This document shows positions 1-8,777 of a stretch of DNA of 64,000 bases, piece by piece. The stretch is from the NCBI RefSeq assembly GCF_025566885.1, contig NZ_JAOQJQ010000002.1:62001-126000 (forward strand), in the 5' to 3' direction. The position numbers and the translations under genes are program-made. Every line of letters begins with the position of its first letter. The first letter of the stretch is position 1. Under the pieces are notes generated by a model. The model made no database searches. It was not told the origin of the DNA and saw only the letters and a program-made list of their open reading frames with translations. The stretch comes from Brotonthovivens ammoniilytica. GTDB lineage: Bacteria; Bacillota; Clostridia; Lachnospirales; Lachnospiraceae.

Positions 1-48
1 ATCGGATAGATTACTCACTTCATTGCCGAGAACAACACTTGTTTCTGC

Positions 49-276
49 CTATACATCGTATCGGACAATATCGCGTTCGTTTAAAGAAAGCTTCTCAACA
101 GATATCATGCTTGGTGTAATCTCTTGAACTTCCGCATAAAAGGTATATATATCCATTGGCGAAATCTGCCCTGTACTGTTTTTTAAACGGTTATAAGCGA
201 CTTTATAACCAACAAAATAACTGACTATTACCAGCTTATAGTATTCTGCTTTATCGAATCGAGTCATTGGCATCAT
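49..276 (-). CDS. Small hypothetical protein downstream of ECF ATPase
   Basis: A 75-residue open frame read in the same direction as the ECF operon and starting about 10 bases after the end of its ATPase gene, so it is probably co-transcribed. It has no signal peptide or membrane segment and I recognise no domain. The N-terminal half is rich in Tyr, Lys and Val (around YFVGYKVAYNRLK). It could be a small cargo protein of the mobile element or a remnant of a longer gene. Two Met codons lie at the start and neither has a clear ribosome site. Confidence 0.4.
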   Translation of the reverse strand: MMPMTRFDKAEYYKLVIVSYFVGYKVAYNRLKNSTGQISPMDIYTFYAEVQEITPSMISVEKLSLNERDIVRYDV

Positions 277-286
277 TCAGTCGTAT

Positions 287-1759
287 TTATACCATAAAAA
301 AATTTTTTATTTTATCAATTAGCAAACCTTGTAACCATCCTGTTTCAATAATTCTGCCTTCTTCCATAAATACAAGATAATCACAGCACTGTTCGATGAG
401 TTCCGGGTCGTGTGTTATTATAAACTGGGTTTTCCCCTTTGCTTTCATATTTTTTATTGCCTCGGCAACATCTATCATCCTTGTATAGTCTAATCCGCTA
501 GTTGGTTCATCATATACTAAAATTTGCTTATCTGATGCTAGTGCACATGCAACAGACACTCTTTGTTTTTGCCCACCAGAAAGCGACATGGGATGAACAT
601 CTTGATATTGCTCCAAATTTAGTGAAGTTAGAATTTGATCAACTTTTTCTTTTTTTGATTTTTCCTCCTCATTACTTTTTTCCATAGATAAAAGAAGCTC
701 ATCTAATACACTTTCAGTAAAAAGCTGATGATTAACATCTTGCATTACGAGGTAACAAGTTTTGATACGTTCTTTCCAGTTTAGAACACATCCATTAAAT
801 GTCATTGTACCGCTTGTTTTCTTTTCCAAGCCACACATACATCTGCCAAAAGTTGACTTACCTGCTCCATTTTTTCCTATCACCGCCACGACACTTCCGC
901 ACGGGATTGATAAAGATGGAATATCAAGATTTTTCTCTCTTTCGTAGGCAAAAGAAAAATCTTTGAAATAGATAACTTCTTCCTTTTTGACTGTATTGGA
1001 ATATAATTTATCAAAAGATACTGTCCGTGATCTTAATCCCATTTTAGCCAGAATATCGTCAGGAATTGTTAAAAATTCCTGAATAGAAATATCCTGTTCA
1101 ATGAAACCATTTTTAACATAAACTACACGATCAACAATATCCATAAGCCAATAGAGCCTATGTTCAGCTATGACGATTGTACATCCAGCTTCTTTCCACT
1201 GTTTTATGACTCCAGCCAACTCATAGATTGCTTCGATATCCAAGTTGGAAGATGGCTCATCCATGACCAGAATTTGAGGAAAGAGTGTTGCCACAGAAGC
1301 ACAAGCAATCTTTTGTTTTTGTCCTCCAGATAGAGCAAATAAACTTTTTCCAAGTAAAGGAGTTAGTTTTAGTTTATCTACAATTTCTTCAAAACGCTGA
1401 TATATGTTTTCCTTTTCCATTCCAATATTTTCGCAAGCAAAAACAATTTCTGAATCCGTTTGCACAGTGTAAAACTGCGATTTGGGATTTTGAAAAACGG
1501 AGCCAACAAAAGGGGTTAGTTCGTAAAGCTCACTTTTCTTTGTATTAAATCCGCAAACGGTAATATCACCAGAAAGTTCTCCCTCATAAAAATTGGGAAT
1601 TAAGCCGTTAATCATTCGCGACAATGTTGTTTTTCCACATCCAGAGCTACCACAAAGTAGTACTACCTGCCCCCTAGGAATCTGTAGATTAATATTATGT
1701 ACTCCGGCGTCGGACTTCGCATGGTTATATACAAAGTCTACCTGTTCCAATTTTATCAT
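287..1759 (-). CDS. ECF transporter energizing ATPase, two fused ABC domains
   Basis: This is the ATP-hydrolysing module of an energy-coupling-factor importer, acting on the cytoplasmic side of the membrane. Two ABC domains are fused in one chain of about 490 residues. The first has Walker A GSSGCGKTT, signature LSGGQKQK and Walker B ILVMDEP; the second has GKNGAGKST, LSGGQKQRVSVA and ILVYDEP. This is the CbiO/EcfA-type layout, as in YkoD-like proteins. I chose the ATG at 1759; TTG and GTG codons up to 1771 are alternatives nearer the AGGAG. It follows the T and S component genes at short spacing, giving a complete three-gene importer. The substrate is not visible from the ATPase. Confidence 0.9.
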   Translation of the reverse strand: MIKLEQVDFVYNHAKSDAGVHNINLQIPRGQVVLLCGSSGCGKTTLSRMINGLIPNFYEGELSGDITVCGFNTKKSELYELTPFVGSVFQNPKSQFYTVQTDSEIVFACENIGMEKENIYQRFEEIVDKLKLTPLLGKSLFALSGGQKQKIACASVATLFPQILVMDEPSSNLDIEAIYELAGVIKQWKEAGCTIVIAEHRLYWLMDIVDRVVYVKNGFIEQDISIQEFLTIPDDILAKMGLRSRTVSFDKLYSNTVKKEEVIYFKDFSFAYEREKNLDIPSLSIPCGSVVAVIGKNGAGKSTFGRCMCGLEKKTSGTMTFNGCVLNWKERIKTCYLVMQDVNHQLFTESVLDELLLSMEKSNEEEKSKKEKVDQILTSLNLEQYQDVHPMSLSGGQKQRVSVACALASDKQILVYDEPTSGLDYTRMIDVAEAIKNMKAKGKTQFIITHDPELIEQCCDYLVFMEEGRIIETGWLQGLLIDKIKNFFMV

Positions 1760-1774
1760 TAAAAGCACCAACTC

Positions 1775-2497
1775 CTATTTGTAAATTATAAAAACAATAA
1801 TGCAGCATATAGTGGCAAAGAAAGCAATTCCATCTCTCCAAGTAAAGCCAATGGGGCAGACATTCGTTCTTTTAACTGGTGAGTTCAATCCTCTTGTGAG
1901 CGCTGAAGCTGCTAGATCATTTCCTATAGAGACGATGCTTGTTAAAAAAGGTACCATACGGTATTCAAGCATTTTCATAGGGTTTCTTATGGAACCCACT
2001 TCACGCATCACCATAGCATCTTTCACATGTCCATATTCTTCGATAATAGTTGGAAAAAAACGAAACAATACAGAAAAGGGCATGGATATTTTTTTTGTTA
2101 CATGCATCCGATCCATAGCGGCAACAAACTCGCTTACAGTTGTGCTTACAATTAGGAAATATGCCATCATCATTCCAGGTAAAATTTGTGTAAAGAGCGC
2201 AATCATTCCTGTAAACAGAACATTAATGATATTAGGCAAGTATGGAATCAATAGTTTTGGCACTAATGCTGAAAACAAATACATCCCCAAGTAATAGACC
2301 GCCATTTTATATTTTTTTAATACTACCAAAAAAATCAACGGTAATATTGCAAAGAGTAGATGCATTGTTTCAATAATCGGTGAATCTGAAGGCACCAACA
2401 TGATAGATGATACTGTAAGGCACAAAAAAATTTTTGTTCGTGGGTCTAAATAGAGTTGCTTTGCTTTTGCTGTCGTATCGTAAATATCACTTATCAT
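1775..2497 (-). CDS. ECF transporter T component (transmembrane)
   Basis: A 240-residue polytopic membrane protein of the EcfT/CbiQ family, which couples the ATPase to the substrate-binding S component. Hydrophobic segments are visible near residues 25-45, 55-90 and 90-125 and at the C-terminus (FFATICCIIVFII). The cytoplasmic coupling region contains an ALTRGLNSP motif matching the Ala-Arg-Gly coupling signature of T components. It sits between the S component gene (11-base gap) and the ATPase gene in one operon. The start ATG has only a weak ribosome site, so translational coupling to the upstream gene is likely. Confidence 0.88.
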   Translation of the reverse strand: MISDIYDTTAKAKQLYLDPRTKIFLCLTVSSIMLVPSDSPIIETMHLLFAILPLIFLVVLKKYKMAVYYLGMYLFSALVPKLLIPYLPNIINVLFTGMIALFTQILPGMMMAYFLIVSTTVSEFVAAMDRMHVTKKISMPFSVLFRFFPTIIEEYGHVKDAMVMREVGSIRNPMKMLEYRMVPFLTSIVSIGNDLAASALTRGLNSPVKRTNVCPIGFTWRDGIAFFATICCIIVFIIYK

Positions 2498-2508
2498 AAT
2501 GTCACCGT

Positions 2509-3105
2509 TTACACTAAACCACTTTTTTCAAAATGCTTTTTCATTACTGATTTTCCAATCAGACCACCGATAATGCCAGCAATAAAACCGCCGATCACCA
2601 TTACTGGGAAAACCCATCCAGTAGTCAATGCACCATGTACTGTATTTACATAAGTATCTCCATAGGTGACAGCTGTTTGAGAAAGCCAATCTTCGCTGGC
2701 AGAAATCCAGTGGATGTAGTTCCCGCAGATACAGGTGGATAAAATACCATAGCAGATAACGGCCATCTTTCTACTTGAATATTTGGTAGCTTTAAATAGT
2801 AGTTCGCAAATAATGCCAACAACAACACCCCAAATTAAAAGGTCATACCCCATGCCTGTTAGGATCATTACAAGACCAAATAGAATTTCAAAAATCAGAA
2901 GCATACCAGCCTTTTTTACTTTTGTAAAATACAGCATCATAGGAATACCGCCGATTATTGGGAGAATAATTGGCAACAGTATAAAGCCAATAGGGATTAA
3001 TCCTACAGTACAAGCAATCACGATAACAATTACCATGTAAATTGCTGTAAAAATCCCAATGTTAATAAAGTCTTTTCCGTTGAGTTTCTCTTTTTTGTTT
3101 TGCAT
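2509..3105 (-). CDS. ECF transporter S component, Trep_Strep-like family
   Basis: A membrane protein of about 198 residues with five or six hydrophobic segments (for example NIGIFTAIYMVIVIVIAC and GFILLPIILPIIGGIP). It resembles the Trep_Strep family of putative ECF substrate-binding components, which binds the small molecule and gives the importer its specificity. The start at 3105 lies 7 bases after GGAGG; an adjacent ATG at 3108 is equally possible. It is first gene of the ECF operon, behind a promoter and dyad at 3150-3205. The neighbouring DtxR-type regulator and Ybt-like transporters suggest a metal-related ligand, but that is inference. Confidence 0.8.
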   Translation of the reverse strand: MQNKKEKLNGKDFINIGIFTAIYMVIVIVIACTVGLIPIGFILLPIILPIIGGIPMMLYFTKVKKAGMLLIFEILFGLVMILTGMGYDLLIWGVVVGIICELLFKATKYSSRKMAVICYGILSTCICGNYIHWISASEDWLSQTAVTYGDTYVNTVHGALTTGWVFPVMVIGGFIAGIIGGLIGKSVMKKHFEKSGLV

Positions 3106-3149
3106 CATGTCTCCTCCATTGCAATATAAGTTTTTTTGTGTTACCATGA

Positions 3150-3205
3150 GTTAGATATAGCTAACCGCTCCGCATAAATTATACAGCGTCTTGCCTTGAA
3201 AACAA
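3150..3205 (-). promoter_or_regulatory. Promoter and GGTTAG dyad operator of the ECF operon
   Basis: On the minus strand a -10 TATAAT (3078-type spacing aside, it occupies 3178-3183) follows a TTGTTT -35 (3200-3205) at 16 bases. Just downstream is the dyad GGTTAG-ctata-TCTAAC (3150-3166), placed to block initiation. Its half-sites recall the GGTTAG/CTAACC core of DtxR/IdeR operators, and a DtxR-family gene lies in the same cassette. A similar sequence in the same position relative to the -10 precedes the ABC operon at 4378-4395. Confidence 0.6.
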
Positions 3206-3276
3206 TAGGAAAAACATTGGTTTGGCTGATTTCAAAAGCGATTTGGTCGATTTCAAAAAAAGGAAGGTGATATGTT

Positions 3277-4242
3277 GTGGATGCTAGATTTGAACAACTT
3301 TGTTTAGGGCATTTACCGCAATTAGGGTTAAGACCTGCATGTAAAGGGCAGGAAGTTAAAAATGGTATTGGTTTTACTTTTGTGCCAGATTCAGAAATTG
3401 GAGAAGGATATTTATGGACATACCCTATCAATTCTACATGTTCATTGACTATTTATGATATTATTTTTCATCAGGACATGTCTTTTCGCTACCATCATCC
3501 AGCTGCGCTTACGATTGCTGTTAGTTCACCGGGGAGTATAGAGCCTGTATTTACAAAGACATGTTGTAATCCTGAAAATCTCGTGGGTTATTATTTAGAT
3601 GAAGGAATTTTTTCGCATACCGTTCCTAAGGGAACACCTGTGAGGAGTATTGGACTGGGATTAATGCCGGAATTTTGGGAACAGCAGTTACCCCGATTAT
3701 TGGAACAAGATACATCTCAGGTGTTAAGTGCTGCTTGTTTATTAGATGGCACATTTTCAATTCCTGAGGTTGAACTATTGCTTCATCAAATGGCTTCTTA
3801 TGTGCCAAAAGCTGGAACTGCATCTTTGAGATACGAATCGAAAATCTTGGATCTCATAGCCGCTCTTTTGGAATGGAATATCTTATCTTTATCCATTCCA
3901 GCCGTTCAGAGTATTTCTGCAAGCGATCAGGAAGTTATTCAAAACTTGAAGCATTATCTGAGACAAAATTATTCCGCTCAAATTGACTTACAAAGATTAG
4001 CGCAAATGTGTTATATGAGCAAATCGAAATTGACATTTCTTTTTCGCAAAATGTGTGGAATGACAATCTATGATTTTATTTTGTCCTGTCGAATCGAACG
4101 GGCAAAAGAATTATTGGCTGATCGGAAAAAAAAGATTAGTGAGATAGCATTTTCAGTTGGATATGAACACCCAAGCAGTTTTTCTGTTGCTTTTCATCGA
4201 AAAACCGGTTTAACTCCAAATGAGTTTAGAAACAGTATCTAA
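3277..4242 (+). CDS. AraC-family transcriptional regulator
   Basis: A 321-residue regulator with an N-terminal region of no recognised fold and a C-terminal pair of AraC/XylS helix-turn-helices (about residues 225-320). The second helix-turn-helix has the conserved pattern KISEIAFSVGYEHPSSFSVAF followed by TGLTPNEFR. The start is a GTG behind AGGAAGG; the nearby ATG is out of frame. It lies between the divergent ECF operon and the downstream ABC pair, in an arrangement like YbtA or PchR beside siderophore uptake genes. It therefore probably activates one or both operons on sensing a metal complex; the ligand is unknown. Confidence 0.85.
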   Translation: MDARFEQLCLGHLPQLGLRPACKGQEVKNGIGFTFVPDSEIGEGYLWTYPINSTCSLTIYDIIFHQDMSFRYHHPAALTIAVSSPGSIEPVFTKTCCNPENLVGYYLDEGIFSHTVPKGTPVRSIGLGLMPEFWEQQLPRLLEQDTSQVLSAACLLDGTFSIPEVELLLHQMASYVPKAGTASLRYESKILDLIAALLEWNILSLSIPAVQSISASDQEVIQNLKHYLRQNYSAQIDLQRLAQMCYMSKSKLTFLFRKMCGMTIYDFILSCRIERAKELLADRKKKISEIAFSVGYEHPSSFSVAFHRKTGLTPNEFRNSI

Positions 4243-4266
4243 AACAATGAATAAAATTTTATTGGG

Positions 4267-4297
4267 CTGTCGTAGCGCATACGGCAGTTCTTTTTTT
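4267..4297 (+). terminator. Rho-independent terminator after AraC gene
   Basis: A short stem (CTGTCGT with ACGGCAG, one mismatch) is followed by TTCTTTTTTT. It separates the regulator from the promoter of the ABC operon. Confidence 0.6.
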
Positions 4298-4346
4298 GCA
4301 ATCGTACAAATGTGTTTGGCTATATTCCAGAGTTGAACAAAAAGGA

Positions 4347-4395
4347 TTGAACTTTCCAAACGCTGACAGTATTATCGGGTTAGTTAAAACGAACC
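4347..4395 (+). promoter_or_regulatory. Promoter and GGTTAGT dyad of the ABC operon
   Basis: TTGAAC (4347-4352), a 17-base spacer and TATTAT (4370-4375) form a sigma-A-type promoter. Immediately downstream is the imperfect dyad GGTTAGT-taaa-ACGAACC (4378-4395). Sequence and placement match the dyad in front of the ECF operon, which suggests one repressor controls both. Confidence 0.6.
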
Positions 4396-4421
4396 ACAAT
4401 AAATAAGTAGGAGGTAATCTG

Positions 4422-6218
4422 ATGTCCCAAAAGAATAAATCAGGAATTGCAAGACTGTTAGAATTTGGAGGTCGCTACCGCTATCTTACAGTCATAGCTT
4501 GTATTTTATCTGGAATAAGTTCAATACTTATGCTTTGTCCATTTTTATGTTTCTGGATGGTTTTGCGAGATGTATTTGCCGTGTTACCAGATTTAAGTAA
4601 AGTGAATGTACAAGCCATATCAAATTATGGATGGATGGCACTTGCTTTAGCAGTAAGTGGGTTTATATTCTATGCATTGGCGCTTCTTTTTTCACATTTG
4701 GGAGCCTTTCATACAGCTAAAAATATGCAATCTCTGATTCTGCATCACTTGGCAACCCTTCCATTAGGATTTTTTTCACAGAACAGTAGTGGAAAACTCA
4801 GGAAAATTATAAACGAAAATACATCTCAAACAGAGAATTTTCTGGCTCACCAACTTCCTGATATGACAGGTTCTGTTGTAACAGCAGTGACTATGTTGGT
4901 GATGCTTTTGTTTTTCGATTGGCGACTAGGAGGTCTTTGTATTTTGCTGTTAGTTGTTGGTTTTACTGTACAGATGCTGATGACCAACGAAAAGTCTATG
5001 TCCTATATGCGCCAGTATCAGGATGCTTCGGAGCAAATGAACAACGAAGCTGTAGAATATGTTAGGGGTATTCCTGTTGTTAAAGTGTTTCAACAAACAA
5101 TCTATTCTTTTAAAAGTTTTTACGCTGCTATCATGCACTATAAGAACAATGTAACCGAATATGCCCTTTCCTGCCAAGGACCAATGGTAGCTTTCAATGT
5201 TATTATCAATGCCTCTTTTGCCGTACTAATTCCAGCAGGGATTCTGTTAATTAGACCGGATAATTACAAAAGTTTTTTACTGGATCTTGTCTTTTATATG
5301 ATGTTCGCATCTGGAAGTGCTGCTATTTTGAATAAGATACTTTTTTCCGGTACACATCGAATGATGGCACAAGAAGCAGTTCGGCGAATTGATATGTTGT
5401 TAGATGAGATTCCGGTGGTTGAAACAACTTTGGCACAGATTCCAGACCGCAACGATGTGGAGTTTAAGGATGTGACATTCACATATCCTGGTAATAAATT
5501 CCCGGCACTTTCACATTTAAATTTACATGTACAGGAAGGAAAAACAGTAGCTCTGGTTGGAGCGTCTGGGAGCGGAAAAACTACCGCAGCAACATTGATT
5601 CCTCGATTTTGGGATCCACAGGAAGGTATTGTTAGTATCGGTGGTGTTCCTGTTACAGAAATCACAAAAAAGGATTTGATGAACCGTATCGCATTTGTGT
5701 TCCAAGATACTAAACTTTTGAAAGTTAGCATTTTGGAAAATATGCGTGCAGCTCGTCCAGATGCAACAAAGGAACAGGTGTTGAACGCACTTCACAATGC
5801 CCAATGTGATGATATTATAGAAAAATTCCCACAAGGAGTAGATACCATTTTGGGAACAAAGGGGATTTATCTTTCTGGCGGTGAACAACAGCGTCTCGCG
5901 CTGGCGCGGGCTATTCTTAAAGATGCCCCTATCATTTTACTGGACGAGGCTACTGCCTTCGCAGATCCGGAAAATGAATATAAAATCCAACTGGCTTTTG
6001 AACATTTGACTCGTGGGAAAACTGTGTTGATGATTGCGCACAGACTGCCTACCATTCAAAATGCCGATGAGATTTTAGTGCTAAATAAAGGAACTGTAGT
6101 TGAAAGAGGAACCCATAATGCTCTGATGGCTCAGGGTGGGATTTACGCAACTATGTGGAAAGATTATCAGACCTCAATAGCATGGAATATCGGAAAGGGG
6201 GAATATCATGCTTCGTAA
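4422..6218 (+). CDS. Half ABC transporter, YbtP/IrtA-like
   Basis: A 598-residue half transporter with an N-terminal six-helix membrane domain (about 1-320) and a C-terminal ATPase. The ATPase has Walker A GASGSGKTT, signature LSGGEQQRLALARA, Walker B IILLDEAT and the H-loop IAHR. It has exporter-type topology, but paired proteins of this kind next to AraC and DtxR regulators are known importers of metal-siderophore complexes (YbtP/YbtQ, IrtA/IrtB). The start is preceded by GTAGGAGG. Its end overlaps the next gene by 11 bases, as expected for a heterodimer. Multidrug or peptide export is the alternative reading. Confidence 0.88.
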   Translation: MSQKNKSGIARLLEFGGRYRYLTVIACILSGISSILMLCPFLCFWMVLRDVFAVLPDLSKVNVQAISNYGWMALALAVSGFIFYALALLFSHLGAFHTAKNMQSLILHHLATLPLGFFSQNSSGKLRKIINENTSQTENFLAHQLPDMTGSVVTAVTMLVMLLFFDWRLGGLCILLLVVGFTVQMLMTNEKSMSYMRQYQDASEQMNNEAVEYVRGIPVVKVFQQTIYSFKSFYAAIMHYKNNVTEYALSCQGPMVAFNVIINASFAVLIPAGILLIRPDNYKSFLLDLVFYMMFASGSAAILNKILFSGTHRMMAQEAVRRIDMLLDEIPVVETTLAQIPDRNDVEFKDVTFTYPGNKFPALSHLNLHVQEGKTVALVGASGSGKTTAATLIPRFWDPQEGIVSIGGVPVTEITKKDLMNRIAFVFQDTKLLKVSILENMRAARPDATKEQVLNALHNAQCDDIIEKFPQGVDTILGTKGIYLSGGEQQRLALARAILKDAPIILLDEATAFADPENEYKIQLAFEHLTRGKTVLMIAHRLPTIQNADEILVLNKGTVVERGTHNALMAQGGIYATMWKDYQTSIAWNIGKGEYHAS

Positions 6219-7947
6219 TCTCTTTGCCCTGACAGAACAGGGTGCAAAAGATATGAAAAAAGGTATTATTGCTTCAATTTTTTCTTCTCTTAGTCTAATG
6301 TTTCCTATGGGATTACTGCTTATGCTTGTTATGCAACTGCTTCAACCCTTGTTAGGTATTGAGGCTGATGGGCCTTCACTGAAATTATACTCTGTTCTGT
6401 GTATAGGATTACTTATAATTATTTTCTTAACACACTATGTCCAATATCGTTGTACGTACATCGCAGCCTATGCCGAAAGCGCTCAACGCCGAATCGGTCT
6501 TGCAGAAAAACTGAGGACGTTGCCGTTGTCTTTTTTTGGCAAACGAGATCTTTCTGATTTGACAACAACCATGATGAGTGACTGCAGCGATTTGGAAAGG
6601 GTCTTTGCCTATACTATCCCGCAGATTTTTGGTACGGCAATTAGTTGTTTAATTGTTTGTCTATGTTTGTTTTTTATAGACTGGCGCATGGCTCTGGCCA
6701 TCCTTTCTCCCTTTATTCTGGCTATTATAGTTCTCATTGGGAGTAAGCGGCTTCAGAACCGAATGGATCTCAAAAAAATGCAATCTAAGCTGGATGCGGC
6801 AGATAGTATTCAAGAATTTTTAGAAAGCATCCGCGATTTACAGGCAAACAATCAAGAGGAAGAATATCTGGCCGGTCTGGATCAAAAACTGGAAAAAATT
6901 GTCCATACCTCAATACGTTATGAGATGACTAGCGGCTTAATGATCACATCAGCCCAAATGATTTTACGCTTTGGTTTCCCTGTTACAGTATTAGTAGGAA
7001 CATTACTGCTCAGTCAAGGACATTTAAGCCTGTTCCTATTTCTTATGTTTCTGGTAACAGCTTCTCGTATTTATGACCCACTCAGTGGTGTGATGATGCA
7101 GCTTAGTGAAATATTCAATGCTATGCTCCAGCTTCAGCGGATGAAAGCTATCGAAAAAGAGCCAGAACAAACTGGCACCACTCAATATTCCACTAAGGGG
7201 TATGACATTTCTTTTTCTCATGTGGGATTCAGCTACCAAGATGGCGAAGATGTATTGACCGATGTAACATTCACTGCTAAGCAAGGGGAAGTGACTGCAT
7301 TGGTAGGGCCTTCTGGCGGTGGAAAAAGTACAACAGCGAAACTGGCTGCCCGTTTTTGGGACATTCAAAAAGGCTCTATCACTATCGGCGGTACAGACAT
7401 TTCAAAAATCGACCCAGAAACACTGCTTAAAGACTATGCCATTGTATTCCAAGATGTGGTACTATTCAACGATACCATTATGGGAAATATCCGTTTGGGG
7501 CGCAAGGATGCCACCAATGAGGAAATTTTAGCTGCTGCCAGAGCTGCTCAGTGTGATGAGTTTGTTCAGCAATTGCCAGAAGGCTACCAGACAGTTGTGG
7601 GTGAAAACGGCTCAACTCTGTCTGGTGGAGAACGTCAGCGTATCTCCATCGCCCGCGCTTTATTAAAAAATGCCCCCGTTGTCTTACTGGATGAAGCGAC
7701 GGCATCCTTGGACGTAGAAAATGAAACCAGCCTTCAAACTGCGCTCTCTGCCCTACTTAAAGAAAAGACTGTTTTAATAATTGCGCATCGAATGCGCACT
7801 GTAATGGGGGCAGATCACGTAGTTGTACTTGCTGATGGACATGTAGCGGAGGAAGGAACACCAAAACAATTATTGGATCAAGGAAGAATATTTCGCCACA
7901 TGGTCGAACTTCAACAAGAATCTTCAAATTGGAAAATTAGCTCATAA
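6208..7947 (+). CDS. Half ABC transporter, YbtQ/IrtB-like
   Basis: This is the partner of the preceding half transporter, 579 residues. The N-terminal membrane domain covers about 1-310. The ATPase has Walker A GPSGGGKST, signature LSGGERQRISIARA, Walker B VVLLDEAT and H-loop IAHR. The ATG overlaps the upstream reading frame, which favours coupled translation and a 1:1 heterodimer. It is followed after 10 bases by a DtxR-family regulator, so the three genes form one operon with built-in metal sensing. Confidence 0.88.
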   Translation: MLRNLFALTEQGAKDMKKGIIASIFSSLSLMFPMGLLLMLVMQLLQPLLGIEADGPSLKLYSVLCIGLLIIIFLTHYVQYRCTYIAAYAESAQRRIGLAEKLRTLPLSFFGKRDLSDLTTTMMSDCSDLERVFAYTIPQIFGTAISCLIVCLCLFFIDWRMALAILSPFILAIIVLIGSKRLQNRMDLKKMQSKLDAADSIQEFLESIRDLQANNQEEEYLAGLDQKLEKIVHTSIRYEMTSGLMITSAQMILRFGFPVTVLVGTLLLSQGHLSLFLFLMFLVTASRIYDPLSGVMMQLSEIFNAMLQLQRMKAIEKEPEQTGTTQYSTKGYDISFSHVGFSYQDGEDVLTDVTFTAKQGEVTALVGPSGGGKSTTAKLAARFWDIQKGSITIGGTDISKIDPETLLKDYAIVFQDVVLFNDTIMGNIRLGRKDATNEEILAAARAAQCDEFVQQLPEGYQTVVGENGSTLSGGERQRISIARALLKNAPVVLLDEATASLDVENETSLQTALSALLKEKTVLIIAHRMRTVMGADHVVVLADGHVAEEGTPKQLLDQGRIFRHMVELQQESSNWKISS

Positions 7948-7957
7948 AGGAGAACCT

Positions 7958-8377
7958 ATGAAACTTCATGCGTCCGGGGAGGACTATCTGGAAACCATCC
8001 TTGTTATCCATAAGAAAATGGGTATGGTGCGCTCCGTAGATGTTGCCCGGCACATGGGAGTGTCAAAACCGAGTGTTTGTGTGGCGGTCAACACCCTGAA
8101 AGACGGCGGCTTTCTCATAATGGATGAAGATCACCTTCTCCATTTGACCGATGTGGGCCGGGAGGTTGCCGAAAAAATCTATGAGCGCCATTGCTTCTTT
8201 ACCAAGCAGCTTATCGCAGCAGGCGTTGACCCCAGAACTGCGGAGGCTGACGCCTGCCGGATGGAACATGTAATCAGTAATGAAAGCTTTGAACGGTTGA
8301 AAAAGGCTGCCTTTAGAAATCAGGAAAGCGAGATTTCTGCCCTGTCAAAAGCGATAAAGGATAAGCCCACCGAATAA
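7958..8377 (+). CDS. DtxR/MntR-family metal-dependent regulator
   Basis: A compact 139-residue member of the DtxR/MntR family without the SH3-like C-terminal domain. A winged helix-turn-helix spans about residues 1-65 (SGEDYLETIL; VDVARHMGVSKPSVCVAVNTL). The dimerisation and metal-binding part carries the typical DACRMEHVIS motif, whose Cys, Glu and His residues are metal ligands in the family. It is last gene of the ABC operon (ribosome site AAAGGAG). It is the best candidate to bind the GGTTAG dyads at 3150 and 4378 in response to iron or manganese. Which metal it senses is not shown by the sequence. Confidence 0.85.
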   Translation: MKLHASGEDYLETILVIHKKMGMVRSVDVARHMGVSKPSVCVAVNTLKDGGFLIMDEDHLLHLTDVGREVAEKIYERHCFFTKQLIAAGVDPRTAEADACRMEHVISNESFERLKKAAFRNQESEISALSKAIKDKPTE

Positions 8378-8425
8378 AAAAACGGTGTTTCGGTGGGCGG
8401 CTTCATCATGCCTGATTACACATCT

Positions 8426-8463
8426 TCCCTCTGAACCCGTTTTGGGTTTGGAGGGATTTTTTA
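8426..8463 (+). terminator. Rho-independent terminator of ABC/DtxR operon
   Basis: The stem CCCTCTGAACCC / GGGTTTGGAGGG has a short TTTT-type loop and is followed by ATTTTTT. The rest of 8464-8635 holds no convincing gene. Confidence 0.75.
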
Positions 8464-8635
8464 TGTGCTGGTCTGCTTCAGCCGCCCTGCTGCTTATCCA
8501 AAGCAGCAATTACCTACATAATTTCATACAGGAATGAGGATAGTCTCTCAAAAAAATCTTCTGCTATTGGTGGCACTCTCACGCCCCAAATATAGAAGCT
8601 ATATTTCTACAATATAGTTCTTATTTTTCTTATTG

Positions 8636-8670
8636 CCGTAAAGGTTTAACAGCCTTTGCGGTTTTTTATT
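8636..8670 (+). terminator. Rho-independent terminator upstream of sigma-like gene
   Basis: CCGTAAAGG pairs with CCTTTGCGG across a short loop and is followed by TTTTTT. It insulates or attenuates transcription entering the mobile-element regulatory genes. Confidence 0.7.
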
Positions 8671-8736
8671 TGTCGATATTTGTCGGGGAAAAGGATAAGC
8701 CATCTTCCGGTATCGGCTGTCGTTCTCCGCCCTTTC

Positions 8737-8772
8737 CAATCTGAATGTTCAAACAAATCAGATTGGAGGTAA
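8737..8772 (+). promoter_or_regulatory. Inverted repeat overlapping the ribosome site of the sigma-like gene
   Basis: CCAATCTGA and TCAGATTGG form a perfect 9-base inverted repeat with a loop of about 13 bases. The last two G residues of the right arm are the first bases of the GGAGG that serves the ATG at 8778. An RNA hairpin here would partly hide the ribosome site, so translational control is plausible. Confidence 0.55.
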
Positions 8773-8777
8773 GGAAA

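Noticed and set aside
1800..2294. 164-residue plus-strand frame opposite the ECF T component
   Set aside because: It is antisense to a clear membrane protein gene and has no start signals; shadow frame.
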